Assembly: GCA_001051155.2 (NCBI GenBank)
Contig: JYIP02000015.1
Span: forward strand, 360,882 to 424,881
Direction of reading: 5' to 3'
Source of the DNA: Chrysoporthe austroafricana
Taxonomy: Eukaryota; Ascomycota; Sordariomycetes; Diaporthales; Cryphonectriaceae
DNA: 64,000 nt
Part shown: piece after piece, positions 1 to 11,450 of the stretch
Layout of the letters: every line of letters begins with the position of its first letter
How positions within the stretch are numbered: the first letter of the stretch is position 1
Notes under the pieces: generated by a model
What the model was told of the DNA's origin: nothing
The model's database searches: none
Seen by the model: the letters and a program-made list of their open reading frames with translations, nothing else
Made by a program: the position numbers and the translations under genes

Positions 1-1608
1 TGAACAGCGAGCACGCGATGCAGGCGTACAGCCCCGGGTGATACGAAGGCTTGTCTTGTTCCCTAGGTACATGCCGGTCAGCGGGTAATTATACTTCCGA
101 ATATCAAGGCAGTACTGTGGAAATGGGAGGACAGTGTGACTACGACGCCATGAAGTAACCTGGGTGGCTCACCTGAAGACCAGACTGCCACAGATCCCAC
201 CGATGCCGCCGAACCCCACCAGCGTCGCGCTGCAGAACGCCCTCTTCCACTGGCCGCGGATGTTGTTGGCCTGGTAGCTCATCGTGGCCGGCACATTCGA
301 GTTCGCGCCGGCCGTGACGAGGAACACGCCGAAGTACCGCACCGAGGGGTTCGGGTGGAAGCCCATGATGGGCAGGCCGATGATGCAGAGCAGCATGTTG
401 ATCAGGATCGGCACGCCGCGCAGCCGGTACCTGTCGCCGAGCCATGCCGTGCCGTACATGACGAGGCCGGCGAAGGCGTACGGCGGCGCGACGAGGCACT
501 GCGCGGCGCCGACGGAGAAGCCCAGGCTCTCGTTCAGGATCACCGGCAGGAAGTACGCGAGCGCGTACGTGATGCTCGTGGTGTTGAAGAAGATGAGGGC
601 GAAGCACCAGATCTTCCAGTCCAGCCCGGCGCGCAGGAAGCGCGCGGCGGAGAAGGGCCGCGCCGCGGCGTCGCCGCGGTCGGCGTCGACGCGCGCGACG
701 ACCCAGACGCGCTCGCGCTCGGGCAGGAAGCGCCACGAGGCGCGCGCCGAGTCCGGGAAGTCGACGACGAGCCAGTAGCCCGCCGCGCCGAGCAGGCACG
801 TGATGAGGCCCTCGATGACGAAGATCCAGCGCCAGCCGCTGAGGCGGCCGAGCCCGTCCATCTGCATGAGGCCGAAGGCGAGGATGCCCGAGAAGGCGGC
901 GGCCACGCAGCCGAGGAGGTAGAAGGCAGAGTAGCGCTTGCCCATCTCATCTTTGTCCCTTGCGTGTCAGCCGTGGGATCATGGGTTAGAGACATACGCG
1001 GTGGTCACTCACACCGTGTGTACCACGTGCTCAGCAGGTACACGCAGCTCGGGAAGAAGCCGGCCTCGAGAACGCCCAGAATAACCCTCAGGCCGGCCAT
1101 CGTCCCCCAGTTCTTGACGAAGCCCATCCCGATCATACAACAACCCCATAGAACCGTGATAGCCGACAGGTGGATTCTCGGGCCCACCGCGCGAACTAGG
1201 ATGGTCGATGGCGGTTGGCAGATGGTGTAGGTGATAAAGAAGACGAGTGTGATGATGGACTAGATCACCGAGTTAGGATCCCCTCTGATCAATTCGTGTC
1301 TTGTTTGATACCCCCCCCCCAGTTTCTTTTGTCTCAAGATACGCGCAGACACTTACATATCGCTCCCCGATCAGCACCAGCTCGGTAGTCATCCCGGCGA
1401 TGCTAGCAGCGCCCAGGTTTGTCCTGTCCATCAGCGAGACGCAGTACATCAGTCCCAATGTGGTGACCAGGCGCCGGTCGATGGACCTGATAATGCGCTT
1501 CTGCTCGGCTGGAGACAGCACATTTTCAGGCTCCGAGACCTGTGAGTCGACGGGGTATGCGGTATCCTCGAGCTTGTCCTCGGCCCTCTTCTCACTGCTG
1601 TCACCCAT
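1..1608 (-). CDS. MFS transporter, allantoate/nicotinate permease-like (3' end beyond the window)
   Basis: Major facilitator of the fungal anion:cation symporter group (Dal5/Tna1 type), expected in the plasma membrane and importing small organic anions or vitamins; the substrate cannot be read from sequence. Exons on the minus strand: 1608-1357, 1259-1013, 950-173 and 62-1, continuing off the left edge. The joins restore the family signatures: a start with a hydrophilic N-terminus, SLMDRTNLGAA in helix 1, QPPSTILVRAVGPR, then GFFPSCVYLLSTWYTRYEMG, where the TRYE-MGKRY motif is rebuilt exactly across intron 2. The last exon gives the typical YHPGLYACIA segment near the C-terminus. About 446 residues are visible of a usual 480-520. 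Intron 1 has a CTAAC branch site and a run of ten C on the plus strand. Family is seen directly; substrate is unknown. Confidence 0.85.
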
Positions 1609-3538
1609 CTTGCCCAGCTTGCTCGTCGAAGACCTTGAGGCGGATGGGTGAGATGCGGTTTCAGGATATCAGAAGGTGAAATTGTCGTGCAGCTCAATCG
1701 GACGCGCTCAGCAGGGCAGTCTACCCAATCCTCACAGGCCAGATATCCGGTCTTGTAAAGACAGAACCTGTTATGAGAGGGGCAAGATCAACTTTTGGTA
1801 GACCTGAGGACGTCTGTTGGTGTTCGCACGAACGTCGACACCATAGAGGAACTGCCAGTAAGCAGACTCCCTAATCAAGGTTTTGCGCACAGAGAACTTA
1901 AATAGCCCGATGCATGCCGCCTGCACGTAGTATTGTCGCAGGCTCGCTGCAGACACGAACTCGTCATGGGGTCATAAATCTACCTATCGTCTTAGCCCGA
2001 CCCCTGCCCCGGCCTATGTGTGAAGCTCAAGCCGACTGCTCATCTCATGCCCCAGAGCTCTAGCATCTCCCCGACGCGGGGTAACAGCCACAGATCTTGT
2101 CTTTGGCCGGGACGATCCCACTCTCTGTGGATATTCAGGACAGCATGGGGCTTCCTGCGTGGCGCGCCCACATATGCGGGGTTTGGGGTGTCTCTCATCT
2201 CAGCCAGTATCAAGCATGTAATTTGTGATAGCTGCAGCTGCAGCCCCATACCCGACGGTGCTGTCGTGGATCTGGCGTCATCTCGTGGTGCTGTCAAAGC
2301 CGTCGAACGATGCCGTGTGACACGACGATCTAGAAATCCTTGCCATGCAGAATGCGACCTATGAGCGATGCCCAAAGGGCGGGATCAATATCCGGCATAT
2401 GTGTACGCAGGTCCACAAGTGATGACTAGGTTTCGCGGGACACGACCCGTTCAGGAAACAATCGCGTCTGGGGAGACTTGGCAGTGTGGCCAGCCACGAG
2501 AAGGCTCTACTCGAAGGAATGAGGGGTCCAGCTGCTTCACTGGCTTGGCCCCAGGACGGTCTCACTTGGCATGTTCAACTCCCTGGCCCATAGTGTATTC
2601 ACTTGCATCTTGGCCACGGAGAAATAGCTTGAAAGAGTACGTTTGCATTTGTTCATCTTGAGCGTGTTTTATTTTGGAAAGTGTTAGTTTGTCTAGAAGA
2701 ATGGGGCGTTGAACATCATCTAGTATTACCCGCTTTATAGGGCAACGAAGCGATAATACTAAAGTATTAGTCTCCAACCACGCTATAGCCCTCTTATAAT
2801 CATGCTTGTGACACATAGTGAGGCACTCAGTACGGGCTGGTAAAGCTGCTAGCATAATGAAGTGATTTGAGAAGAAGCACCAGAGATCTAATGAATGCGA
2901 CAGAACAATTCTAGGTCTTTACTGTGTCAACTTGGATGTTCGATGGTAGTCATGGACTATCTACTATCGTGACCAGCTGAGGATTTCAGAGCCTCCGCCA
3001 TGCAAAAATGGCCCGGATATGAGGAGGTGCTAACCACCCACTAGTGTTTCATAGATTTCGTCGCAGGCAGTTCTCCTCAATAGTAATGTTTTGAATGTGC
3101 ACGATTGCATCCGAGTTCTTCATGCCAATGATCCTAACCATACCTTCTACGCACAGCTTCACGACTGCCTCAGTACAGATGCCGAGAAGGGCGGACTGAG
3201 GTCAACCGAGTATCTTTCTAATCTATGTCATAGCATTGATTATTACCACACAGGCGTCCGTCAGTGTAAAGGCTCATTGTAAACCCTCGTAAAACAAATT
3301 TGCAAGATATCCGACCACCGTGTAGCATGTAGTCATCTTAACCGAGCATATCTAGCCCTGACGCCAAGATTCAAGTTTCATCTCAAAAGGGTATCGATTC
3401 CATCTCTCTCACCACCGCAACCCCCCGCTAGTAACCAAGGACAAGGAAAACCAAGACCTCGGAGTGAACACACAAGAGAGCCCAGTCCACTGCCCCCTAG
3501 GGCCCTCCGTCTCACGACAGGCCACTCACCCCCTCTCT
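1609..3538. other. Intergenic, no supported gene
   Basis: Between the start of the MFS gene and the end of the DUF7702 gene. Open frames are all below about 115 codons on either strand and show no recognisable motif. The part from about 2640 to 3300 is visibly more AT-rich than its surroundings, with short open frames, and could be decayed sequence. No RNA gene or clear repeat was seen. Confidence 0.5.
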
Positions 3539-4455
3539 TCACGCACCCGACCTGCCGCCATCCAGCTTGGGCGCGTCCCCGGGGGCCTCGACCGCCCGCC
3601 TGACATTCCTGCTCGCCAGCCCGCCCGCGAGCAGCGTCACCGCCGCGATGACCTCGGGCACCAGGTACAGCCCGACGCGGAACCCCAGGGTGCCGGTGAC
3701 GGGGTTCATGTCCATGCGGCGCCCGAAGTAGAACGCCGCGCTGCCGACGACCCGGATCGCGAGGACCGGTGCCGCGGCGGCGACCGCCACGGCGAGGTAC
3801 CGGGCCAGGCGCTGCTGCTGCTGGCGGCCCCAGCTGTCGGGCGCGCGGGCGGTGGCGCAGGTGTACAGCGCGGCGGCGCAGGCGGCGGCGACGGCCAGGA
3901 GGAGCACCAGGGCGCCGCCGCCCGCGAGGTGCCAGTCGGCCGTGAGCTGGGCCGGGTCGGCCTGGGCGGCGGGGCTGCTGAGCTTGGAGGCACCGACAGC
4001 GAGCAGGGCGATGGCGGACATGACGACGATGTGGAACAGGAGGATGAGGACGGTCTCGATCTTCCTGGCCTCGGGCGAGTCCTGGAGGGAGAGGAGGTAG
4101 AAGCGGCTGTTCGTCCGAGGGCGCAAGTTAGCGTTAAGATCTCTCATCAATCATTAACAGTGAGGTCGGGGAAGGGGGGTGGGGTGTCTCACGCCTCGTG
4201 CAGGATTCCTCCCAGGGCGATGGTCAATGGCGATAGCCCGACGCTGCTGATGATGGCCGCACCGGTGCTCTGAGGGTTGGAGATCTCCATCGCGCTGCCG
4301 ATGATCCGGAGAGTGCAGAAGGCGACGAAATAGAACCAGCCCATCCATGCTTGATTTCTGAAGCCGTGCTTGAGAAAGGTGTAAACTGCTGGGAACAGAA
4401 GGAAGAGGTAGATGGCCAGCACGGCGGCTGCGTATCCCACGTTTGAGCTCGCCAT
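3539..4455 (-). CDS. DUF7702-family integral membrane protein
   Basis: Predicted 276-residue polytopic membrane protein of a fungal family of unknown function (DUF7702). Two exons, 4455-4193 and 4106-3539, joined by an 86-nt intron with a GCTAAC branch-like site; the junction reads GGILHEA-RFYLLSLQD. I used the ATG at 4455 because the open frame upstream begins only with TTG. About seven hydrophobic segments are visible, starting with residues 5-25. The segment GWFYFVAFCTLRIIGSAMEI, about residues 36-55, is the family's conserved second helix with the Arg. The C-terminal tail after about residue 250 is hydrophilic and ends near DGGRSGA. A fungal receptor-like fold or an RTA1-like transporter is possible. 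No function can be assigned. Confidence 0.8.
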
Positions 4456-6351
4456 ATTTTTTGTTGATTCCAAGTGCCTAACTGAGGTGGTTGAGAGTAG
4501 GCAGGCTGTTGTCTTTCGTGGAGGGCTTTGAAGACGATGGGACTGCGGTTCATGAAGTTGTAGAAACTCGGCGACGGATGGACGAGACCAGTGCCACTCT
4601 ATATATCTTCAACCTCCGCCGGGCGCGAGAGGCAGCCTGAAGCCAACGCGCGTCTCCACCACACCGCAGCCTCGACGCTGTCATTTTCTTCAGCTCGGAA
4701 CCGTTGAGACGGCGCGTCGAGAAACAAGGCGCAGGATCTCATCAACGCCAGGCCCGACCGAATTAGACGTCTTACCACACCCAGGGCCCCACCTCTTCCT
4801 TGTGGGTCTGGCGCATAAGCCGGGAGCTCCTGCAGCCTGGCGAGAAGTTGGTGCCTGAGCCGGGAAAATTGGTGCCTCATGCGCGGTTCTGGCTGCCTGA
4901 CCCGACCGGTGCCCCTGCGCCGGTTTCCCTTTTCGGCTTCGTGACTCACGCTGATTGGCCGCCGCTCTCGAGGTCGGTTTTAACCTCCTTATTCTCGGTC
5001 CCCACGCGGTCCGCAAGGCGGCAAGTCCTGCGCAGCACAGCCCCTGCAGCCCCGTCCCCACCGGATCTTATCCCGACGAGCATCCCCTCAGCTCTCGTGA
5101 GGCTCTCCTCGAAGTTGCATCAGGTCGTGCTAGGCTTTGATGTCAGTCAGCATTCCGAGGCCTTTCGCTGTCTGGTCCCACGACGTCAGTTGGATCGTCG
5201 TGAGACCCGCCAACACGCCGATCCAAATGTGTCCCGTCCACGAATGCCGCCCTCGTGGCTGACGGTGCCCATCCCCGGGCTGCAGTCCGCTCTGCCGCGG
5301 TGCGGTGGTATTCCGACGGCGTTCGCGACGCAACGTCTCTGTTCGGCGTGTTCTCCTCTGACTCTTACCGCTCGGCCCCGTCCGCGTCTAGGATAAACAA
5401 GCCTCAATCCCTGCCATCTCAAGACGAGACGAGCGTTCTCCTCTCACTCCCGCTCACCCCCAGCTGATATCAACACAAACACACCCTCAACCCTTCCCCT
5501 CGCCGCTTCCACACACCCCCGCCTACGTCACCATCTCCAAGGTCGACTTCAGGTCCCCTTCGCGCCCTCGCGTCCTCCATGCAAAGAGGGGTTGGTTCCA
5601 GAAGACCAGCAGCGTCTGTACTGTAAAGCGTAACAGAGAAAAGCACACAATCTGTCTTCAGGTCCCATCCACCCCAATTCCCCCCAGCTGCCCGGGTCCG
5701 CAATCAAGCTTCTGCTCAGGTCCGGCGTCGCGCCTTATGATACCTGGATGTTGATCGGCCTGCGTCAATGCATTGACTTCCTCCGTCATCTCGTGCTGCA
5801 GAGCTCCTCGGGCTGTATGGGGAAAGTGTCCAAGCCCCTTGACGGCGTTCCCCTGGAATGTCGGTCATTCAAGTCCCCATGACGTGTCTTCTCGTTGTTT
5901 CTGGAAATCACTGGCTCTTAACAAATCTCCATATGCTCACACATTCACTGCTCCTTCGTAACATGCACAGTGAGAAGGGAGAATCAAAGTATTACTTGCG
6001 TGTAGGGCTTGTGGCAAAGCACATGACATCGTGTTGGCTTGAATGAGACTGTCTCAAATGGTTCCTTGTCAATTCTCTGCTTTTTTTGTATGCTACTTTT
6101 CTAGAGACTTTGGGGCCATGCACAAAGGCCCAAGATCACCTTTCACCTATCAGGTGTCCCTACCGTGACGGACCAGAAATGCTGTCAGTAGTAATTGCGA
6201 ACCCCGCCTTGTTCGCATCCTACCCTCGCCTCCCTCTGGCACCAAAAATAAGAAGAATCATCGCAATCTCAAGTGTCAACCTTCCAAACTCGCCCCAAAA
6301 CAGCTGTAGCCTTCCTTATAAGCCACGAACGCCATCATCAAGCCCGTGGTC
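4456..6351. other. Intergenic, no supported gene
   Basis: Separates the 5' end of the DUF7702 gene from the 3' end of Argonaute. A GC-rich part (about 4600-5700) carries overlapping frames in all phases without family motifs. The part from about 5900 to 6340 is less GC-rich and adjoins the Argonaute stop, so it probably includes its 3' UTR. Nothing else was recognised. Confidence 0.5.
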
Positions 6352-9300
6352 TTAGATAAACCACATAGTGCCCTTGAAGAACTTGACATTCTCGGGACGG
6401 GCCATATCGGGGTTGTAGCCAATCTCTATCAGATAAGGAACCTTCTCGAGCTTCTTGGTGCTAGTGATAGACTTGCCGTCGTGCTTGGCAAGGGGCAGCA
6501 TCATCTGCTCCAACCTGTTCAGGGGATCCTTCTCGGAGGAATCAATGTTTTCATGAGCCCTGGCTCGGGCGGCGGCCAGGTGAGCGTAGTAAATGGCCGG
6601 GTGGAGGGAGACCGGTGTGGTGGACCGAACGTACTGGTAGCATTGCTGGTAAATCATCTGCTGGAGCATATCGACAGGCATGCCGACCTCGTCGCTAAGG
6701 ACGTGGTAATGCACGGGACGCGCCGTACCCTGGATGGCAACGTGAGAGTTGAGGTAGAAATCGTAGTGGAAGGGATGAGTGACTTCGCGCTCAACCACGG
6801 TGCCGGGGAGAGGGTTGCCATTCTTGTCGCCGTTGTTGATGGGGAAGAAGCGGATGTGGTGACGCTTAGTACCCACGATAACAGTGATCTTGGGATTGCA
6901 CTGGCCAACTTCCTGGAAGACTTTGCGAACCTCGCTGATCTCGTAGTCGAGGACGTGCTGAAACTCGCCTTCGGATACGCCATCCCGGAAGTAGAAGACG
7001 TGTTGTGGACCAGTCCGCATCTTTACGCACCAGCGGTTGACCATAGGGGGGAAGATTCGCCGGATTGTATCCTTGGTGAGGATCTCGACTCGGCAGCCAT
7101 TTGTATCGCAGCCGGCGGAGTATGTGACAGCATCAGTATCCATGGACATGGTTATAGCAGCTATAGATGCCTGCATGTTGCCAGTCTGGCCGAATGAGCC
7201 ATGAGATATATCAACTCCGATCATCATGGTCGGGCACTTGAAAAAGCTCGCGCCCTTCAGCTTCGAAGTGTACCCACCAAGCTTGGCGTTGACCTTGGTG
7301 GCCACATTTGAGCAGTATTGCGGAGAAGCCTTCTGCACGTGAGCAGCCTGGACCATCTGGGACAGAGTTGCGAAGCGGACTTCCATGCTCTTCTTGATCC
7401 GCTCATAGGTAACCAGGTCCTTGTTCGGCAGGATATAGAAAATGAGATCCGGGGCTTGCTGGAACTGGCGACCGACCTCATTGTAAATCTTGACCATATG
7501 ATCACCAGGCAAACCGGTACGAGACATCTTCAGGGCCTTCAAGGGAGGCGTGTTGGTATTGACCTTGCCACCATGACCCTTGTAAATCTTCACAAACGTA
7601 TTGATGAAGTTCTTGACGGCCGCGTCTTGGACGCAATCGTTGACAATAACCACAGCCCAAGCATTCAGCGGCCGCGGGTTGGACATAGCGAACTGATGGT
7701 TTCGCAAATCCCAGCGTCCCGATACCTTGGGGTCAGTAGTTGATTTGGCAAACTGGATGACTGGGTTCGCGAGCACTCGCGCTTCGATCGCCTGCATCTC
7801 GTTCTTGATCTGGATGCCGAATGACTTCAGGTAGGGATCCTCGTTCCACTTGAGGGTCTTGACGCAGCTCATGACGTCGGATTGCCTTACAGGAGGCCGG
7901 GTAACGGCGAACTTGATCATCTTCGATGTCTGCTCGCCGTCAAGCTTGAAGTTGTACCGTTGAAACTTGTCGACAGTAATGGTCTCCATAGGGAAGACGC
8001 CGTCGCGAGTGGTCTCGATGAGTGGCATGTACCAGGCCCTGAGCCGAATCTGGTAGCGTTCCCAGAAGTACTTCTCAACAGAGATAGGCTTGTCACCCTT
8101 CATGAACGTATAAACGCGAGCATTCGCTCCGTCAGGATACTTCTTCGGATCCCAGACGAAGCCCTTGACCTTGTATGGCTTCCCGTCATTCATCTTGCCA
8201 CGGTGGCTGACGAAGAACGACAGCTTCGTCATTCGGCGAAGCATCTTCCATGCGTCCGACGCCCCGAGCTCACCGTTGGTATACATCACTGGCTGTAGCA
8301 GCTTGGAGAGCTCCATGTCGCGCAGGCCGTTCCACTCGCGCTTGCAAGATCTGAGGTACGCAGTAGACAGCTCGAGGAAGCTTCTCCCACCATTCCAGAA
8401 GGCAGTATTGGCGACGTCGACGTTGATGCCCAAGCCCATGCCCCCGGATCTGAGGGACGAGTTCGTCCGTATAGAAGCATAGATGCCCTTGATAGCCTCG
8501 ATGTGGCGGAACATATCGTCCAACAGCATGCGCTGAGGGTTGTTGTTCGAATAGAAGTTCCGCTTGATAGAAATCAAGTTCTGTCGAGGCCATTCACGGA
8601 AGAGATGATCCAGGAAGTTCATGCACTCCAGAACGTGGTCATCCCATCCCATCTGGCCGGTAAGGTAAGCTCGAAGTGCGTCAAGACGCACGGTGGTGGT
8701 CTTCCGGATGATGAGGTAGACCATGTCAGCGCCCTTGTCAGGCCTGGGCAGCCGGCCGCGCTCCTTGTCCATATTGATCTGAACACGCATCTCCGGAAGG
8801 GCGTTGCGGGACCAGGCAAGCTTCTGGCCATCGAAGATCCATGGATGATTACCCCCCTTCTTGATGTGCTCCTGAGCGGCTCGAGTATTCCATACCGCAT
8901 TGGCGAAAGTCGCCTTCTTGGGCTCTGGGCTTATGGATACCTATAACAGATCGTTAGAAGCTTTGGATATGCATACTGAATGGTATTTGGAGCACTGAAC
9001 TTACATCGTACTGGTTGATGTCGAAACTAGGCACACCGGTCACTCGAAACTGGTTGACTCGAAGGTCAACCTTCCTACCGGCAGTGCCAAGCTGCGGTCG
9101 CTTAGCAAAAGGGTGACTAACCCCGGCCTATTGGAAAAGTTAGCGAGACATTTCGGACCGACACAAGGTGGGATTGCAAACTTACCTCGGCGAACGCCTC
9201 AGGGGGAAGATCAACCCGCTTGCCAACCCGCAAGCGGCGCTCTTCCTCAGGTGAGTGGAGCGGCTCATCACGAGCAGGATCGAAACCGAGGGCCGGGGGG

Positions 9301-9500
9301 TAGCCCTGGGGTCCGGAAGCAGCTCCCACACTGCTAGGCGGGCGGCTGCTACCACCAGCACGAGACTCTCCACCCTGAGAACCTCCACCTTGAGAAACAG
9401 AGCGCTGAGAATGATGAGAGCCCGTCGAGCGCTCCGACCCACTACGAGAACGAGTATCAGACGGGCCGTCGAAGGACGGGACAGCCAAGTAGTGAGACAT
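6352..9500 (-). CDS. Argonaute, slicer-competent (QDE-2/SMS-2 type)
   Basis: Small-RNA-guided endonuclease of the RNA-silencing pathway (quelling or meiotic silencing). Three exons, 9500-9186, 9127-9005 and 8940-6352, give 1008 residues; both introns are in phase 0 and about 60 nt long. Residues 1-100 are a Ser/Gly-rich, probably disordered tail. The N domain begins near PFAKRPQLGTAGRKVDLRVN; linker and PAZ regions occupy the middle. The PIWI domain spans roughly residues 690-980. Slicer residues are present: Asp723 in GVDISHG, Asp799 in YFRDGVSEGEF and His890 in RPVHYHV. The C-terminus is MWFI, where most Argonautes end in an aromatic-Phe-Ala/Val. The N-terminus lacks the RGG/GRG richness of Neurospora QDE-2, so I cannot say whether it is the quelling or the meiotic paralogue. 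No Dicer or RdRP gene is nearby. Confidence 0.95.
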
Positions 9501-11450
9501 CGTGTCTGGGAATGGAAGAGTCTGAAGACGAGTTAGCTGTTGCCAGTCTGGTTTGGGTGAGAATGTTGCGAGATGCTAAAGGCCAAAATGAACCGGGAGC
9601 GGCTTTAGGGCACGGTAGGAGGTGTAGAAGAGTGGGGTTGAACAAGGTCGATCTGGCTTTGGGCCAGATCAAGTGCTACCAGGGGAGTTCAGAAGGGTTC
9701 AGAAGAAATGAAGATGTTGTTTGGTGCTGGTTTGTAATTTGAATGTGTTTGCCCTGGTTTGTGCTTGATGTGCCTTTGATATCGTGACGTTGTGCATGAT
9801 AAAGCTGCGCCAGACTGAAGGGTGCTGGATGGCCAAGCCAAACTTCCGAGGGGTGGGGAGGGTCACAAATACAGCGTAAATTTGACCGACGGTGCAAGAA
9901 GCAGCAGAACAGAGCCCACCGGTGTCAGGATACCTGATGGTTGTGACGCAGATTGAGTAGGTGGCGGGGCCCGGGATGGGTAGATGAAGGGAAGGAAGTT
10001 CCAGCGGAGAGATTTCGTGCCCCTGAAACTGTGCAGGTTGGAGGCTTGAAGAAATTGCGCTTGAAAGGCGGCCTGAAAAGAAGCCGCTGGGGGAAGAAAA
10101 CGTTGGGGGAGGAGACGGAAGATATGGAATGACACTGCTGGGTTTTCAACAGGGGGGAATGGAAGAGAAAGTGCGAGAAAGAGTGAGTGGAGGGGGAGAA
10201 AGGAGGAAAGCATTGTAAATAAACAGTGGCGACGTACCTTGGTAGATGGATGTGAAGGTGGAGCTTTTGTTCTCTCTGCCTGTTCTGTATGGTTGGGGTC
10301 AGTTAGATGGTCTGGGGTAGAAGGCGCGGCTATGAAGATAGACGCGTAAATGCGAGGGATGGTGTAGAAGTCGTGGAAGCTGAGGACCGCGATCGTACCC
10401 AGGCTCCAGGTACTACTATGTGGTGCTAGAAAGATGGAGTCCCTGACTTATATGGAGGATGGGAGATGTTGTAAGGGAGTGAAGACTGTTGTAAAGGAGT
10501 GAAGAAGGCTTACACGGACAAAGAGGCTAGAGTTCACGGGTCAGCGTTGACTGTGACCTGGCGACACGACACGCGACTCTGCTCCTGTTGTGTTAGTCAA
10601 CAGCGACGGCTGGCCGTGAAGGGCTGATGATGGGGAGAGGGAGGCGCCCAGAAGGATGAGAGTGAGAGAACTGTGTGGCTGTTTGTAGGTGATGAGTGCT
10701 GGAAGTGAATTACGTAAAGATGAGGCGTAAAAGGCCCGTTGTGTGAAGATGGAAGGTGCAAGGTAGGGAGGGAGTGCCTGATCGAGACAAGCCAGATCTT
10801 GGGTAATTCTGTCTAGTGACAAGGAGGCCAGGCACGGGCTTTGTGCGTGTGAAAATTCTCTTACTCGTTCAAGGTAGGATCTCACAGGGAGCCCGTTTTG
10901 GGTGGGAGGTGCACAAGCAAAGAGGGCGGTGGAAGAAGTGTAATCTGGTGTAGAGGGCTGGGGACGAAGGAGAGCGATGGGGTAGATTGTTAAGACACCT
11001 GAAGCGATGCCTATAATGTACGTCGCCTGCAGTTGATGGTTGCGCTCGAAGTGTCTGCTGATGCACCAAGAAGGAGAAGGAGGAGGAGGAGGGTGGTGGT
11101 GTTATGATGATGGCGTAGAGTAATTAAAGAAAGGATATGACTTGCCTGACCAAAATGCCTGATGTTTGGCTGATATGTTTGAGTCGGACGGTTTGGGAAT
11201 GAGTCGAGCTGATGTTGCTGTTGCTGTTTGCGTTGTTTGTTTGTCGCGTGGGAAGAAGGAGAGATCAGGCTCCAGGCGGCGAGGTTAAATAATAATTCGT
11301 AAGGCGGTCAAACGCGAGAGCAGTGGGTCCTCCTCTGAATGAGAAGGCAGGGTTTGGGCGAGTCACTGGGTGCGGGGATGGAATTAGTAGAGGAGACAAT
11401 GTTCTGGACGATACTTCACTAATGCTAAGAGGTGAAAGGAAGCAGTGAGA
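9501..11450 (-). promoter_or_regulatory. Long pyrimidine-rich upstream region of the Argonaute gene
   Basis: For nearly 2 kb upstream of the Argonaute start codon the coding (minus) strand is strongly rich in C and T; the plus strand reads as purine runs, for example around 10,080-10,210 and 11,065-11,100. CT-rich tracts mark fungal promoters and 5' UTRs but are usually far shorter. Possible donor sites on the minus strand, GTACGT near 10,238 and GTAAGA near 10,865, would allow spliced 5' UTR exons. No conserved ORF is present. That this is leader rather than only promoter is inference. Confidence 0.4.

Noticed and set aside
355..1230. 291-codon plus-strand frame over the MFS gene
   Set aside because: Antisense shadow of the GC-rich MFS exons; Arg/Glu/Ala-biased composition and no family motif.
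4599..5470. GC-rich frames between the DUF7702 gene and Argonaute
   Set aside because: Open in nearly all phases with no motif; consistent with composition alone.
6346..7197. 283-codon plus-strand frame opposite the Argonaute PIWI region
   Set aside because: Antisense shadow; the minus frame contains the PIWI catalytic motifs.
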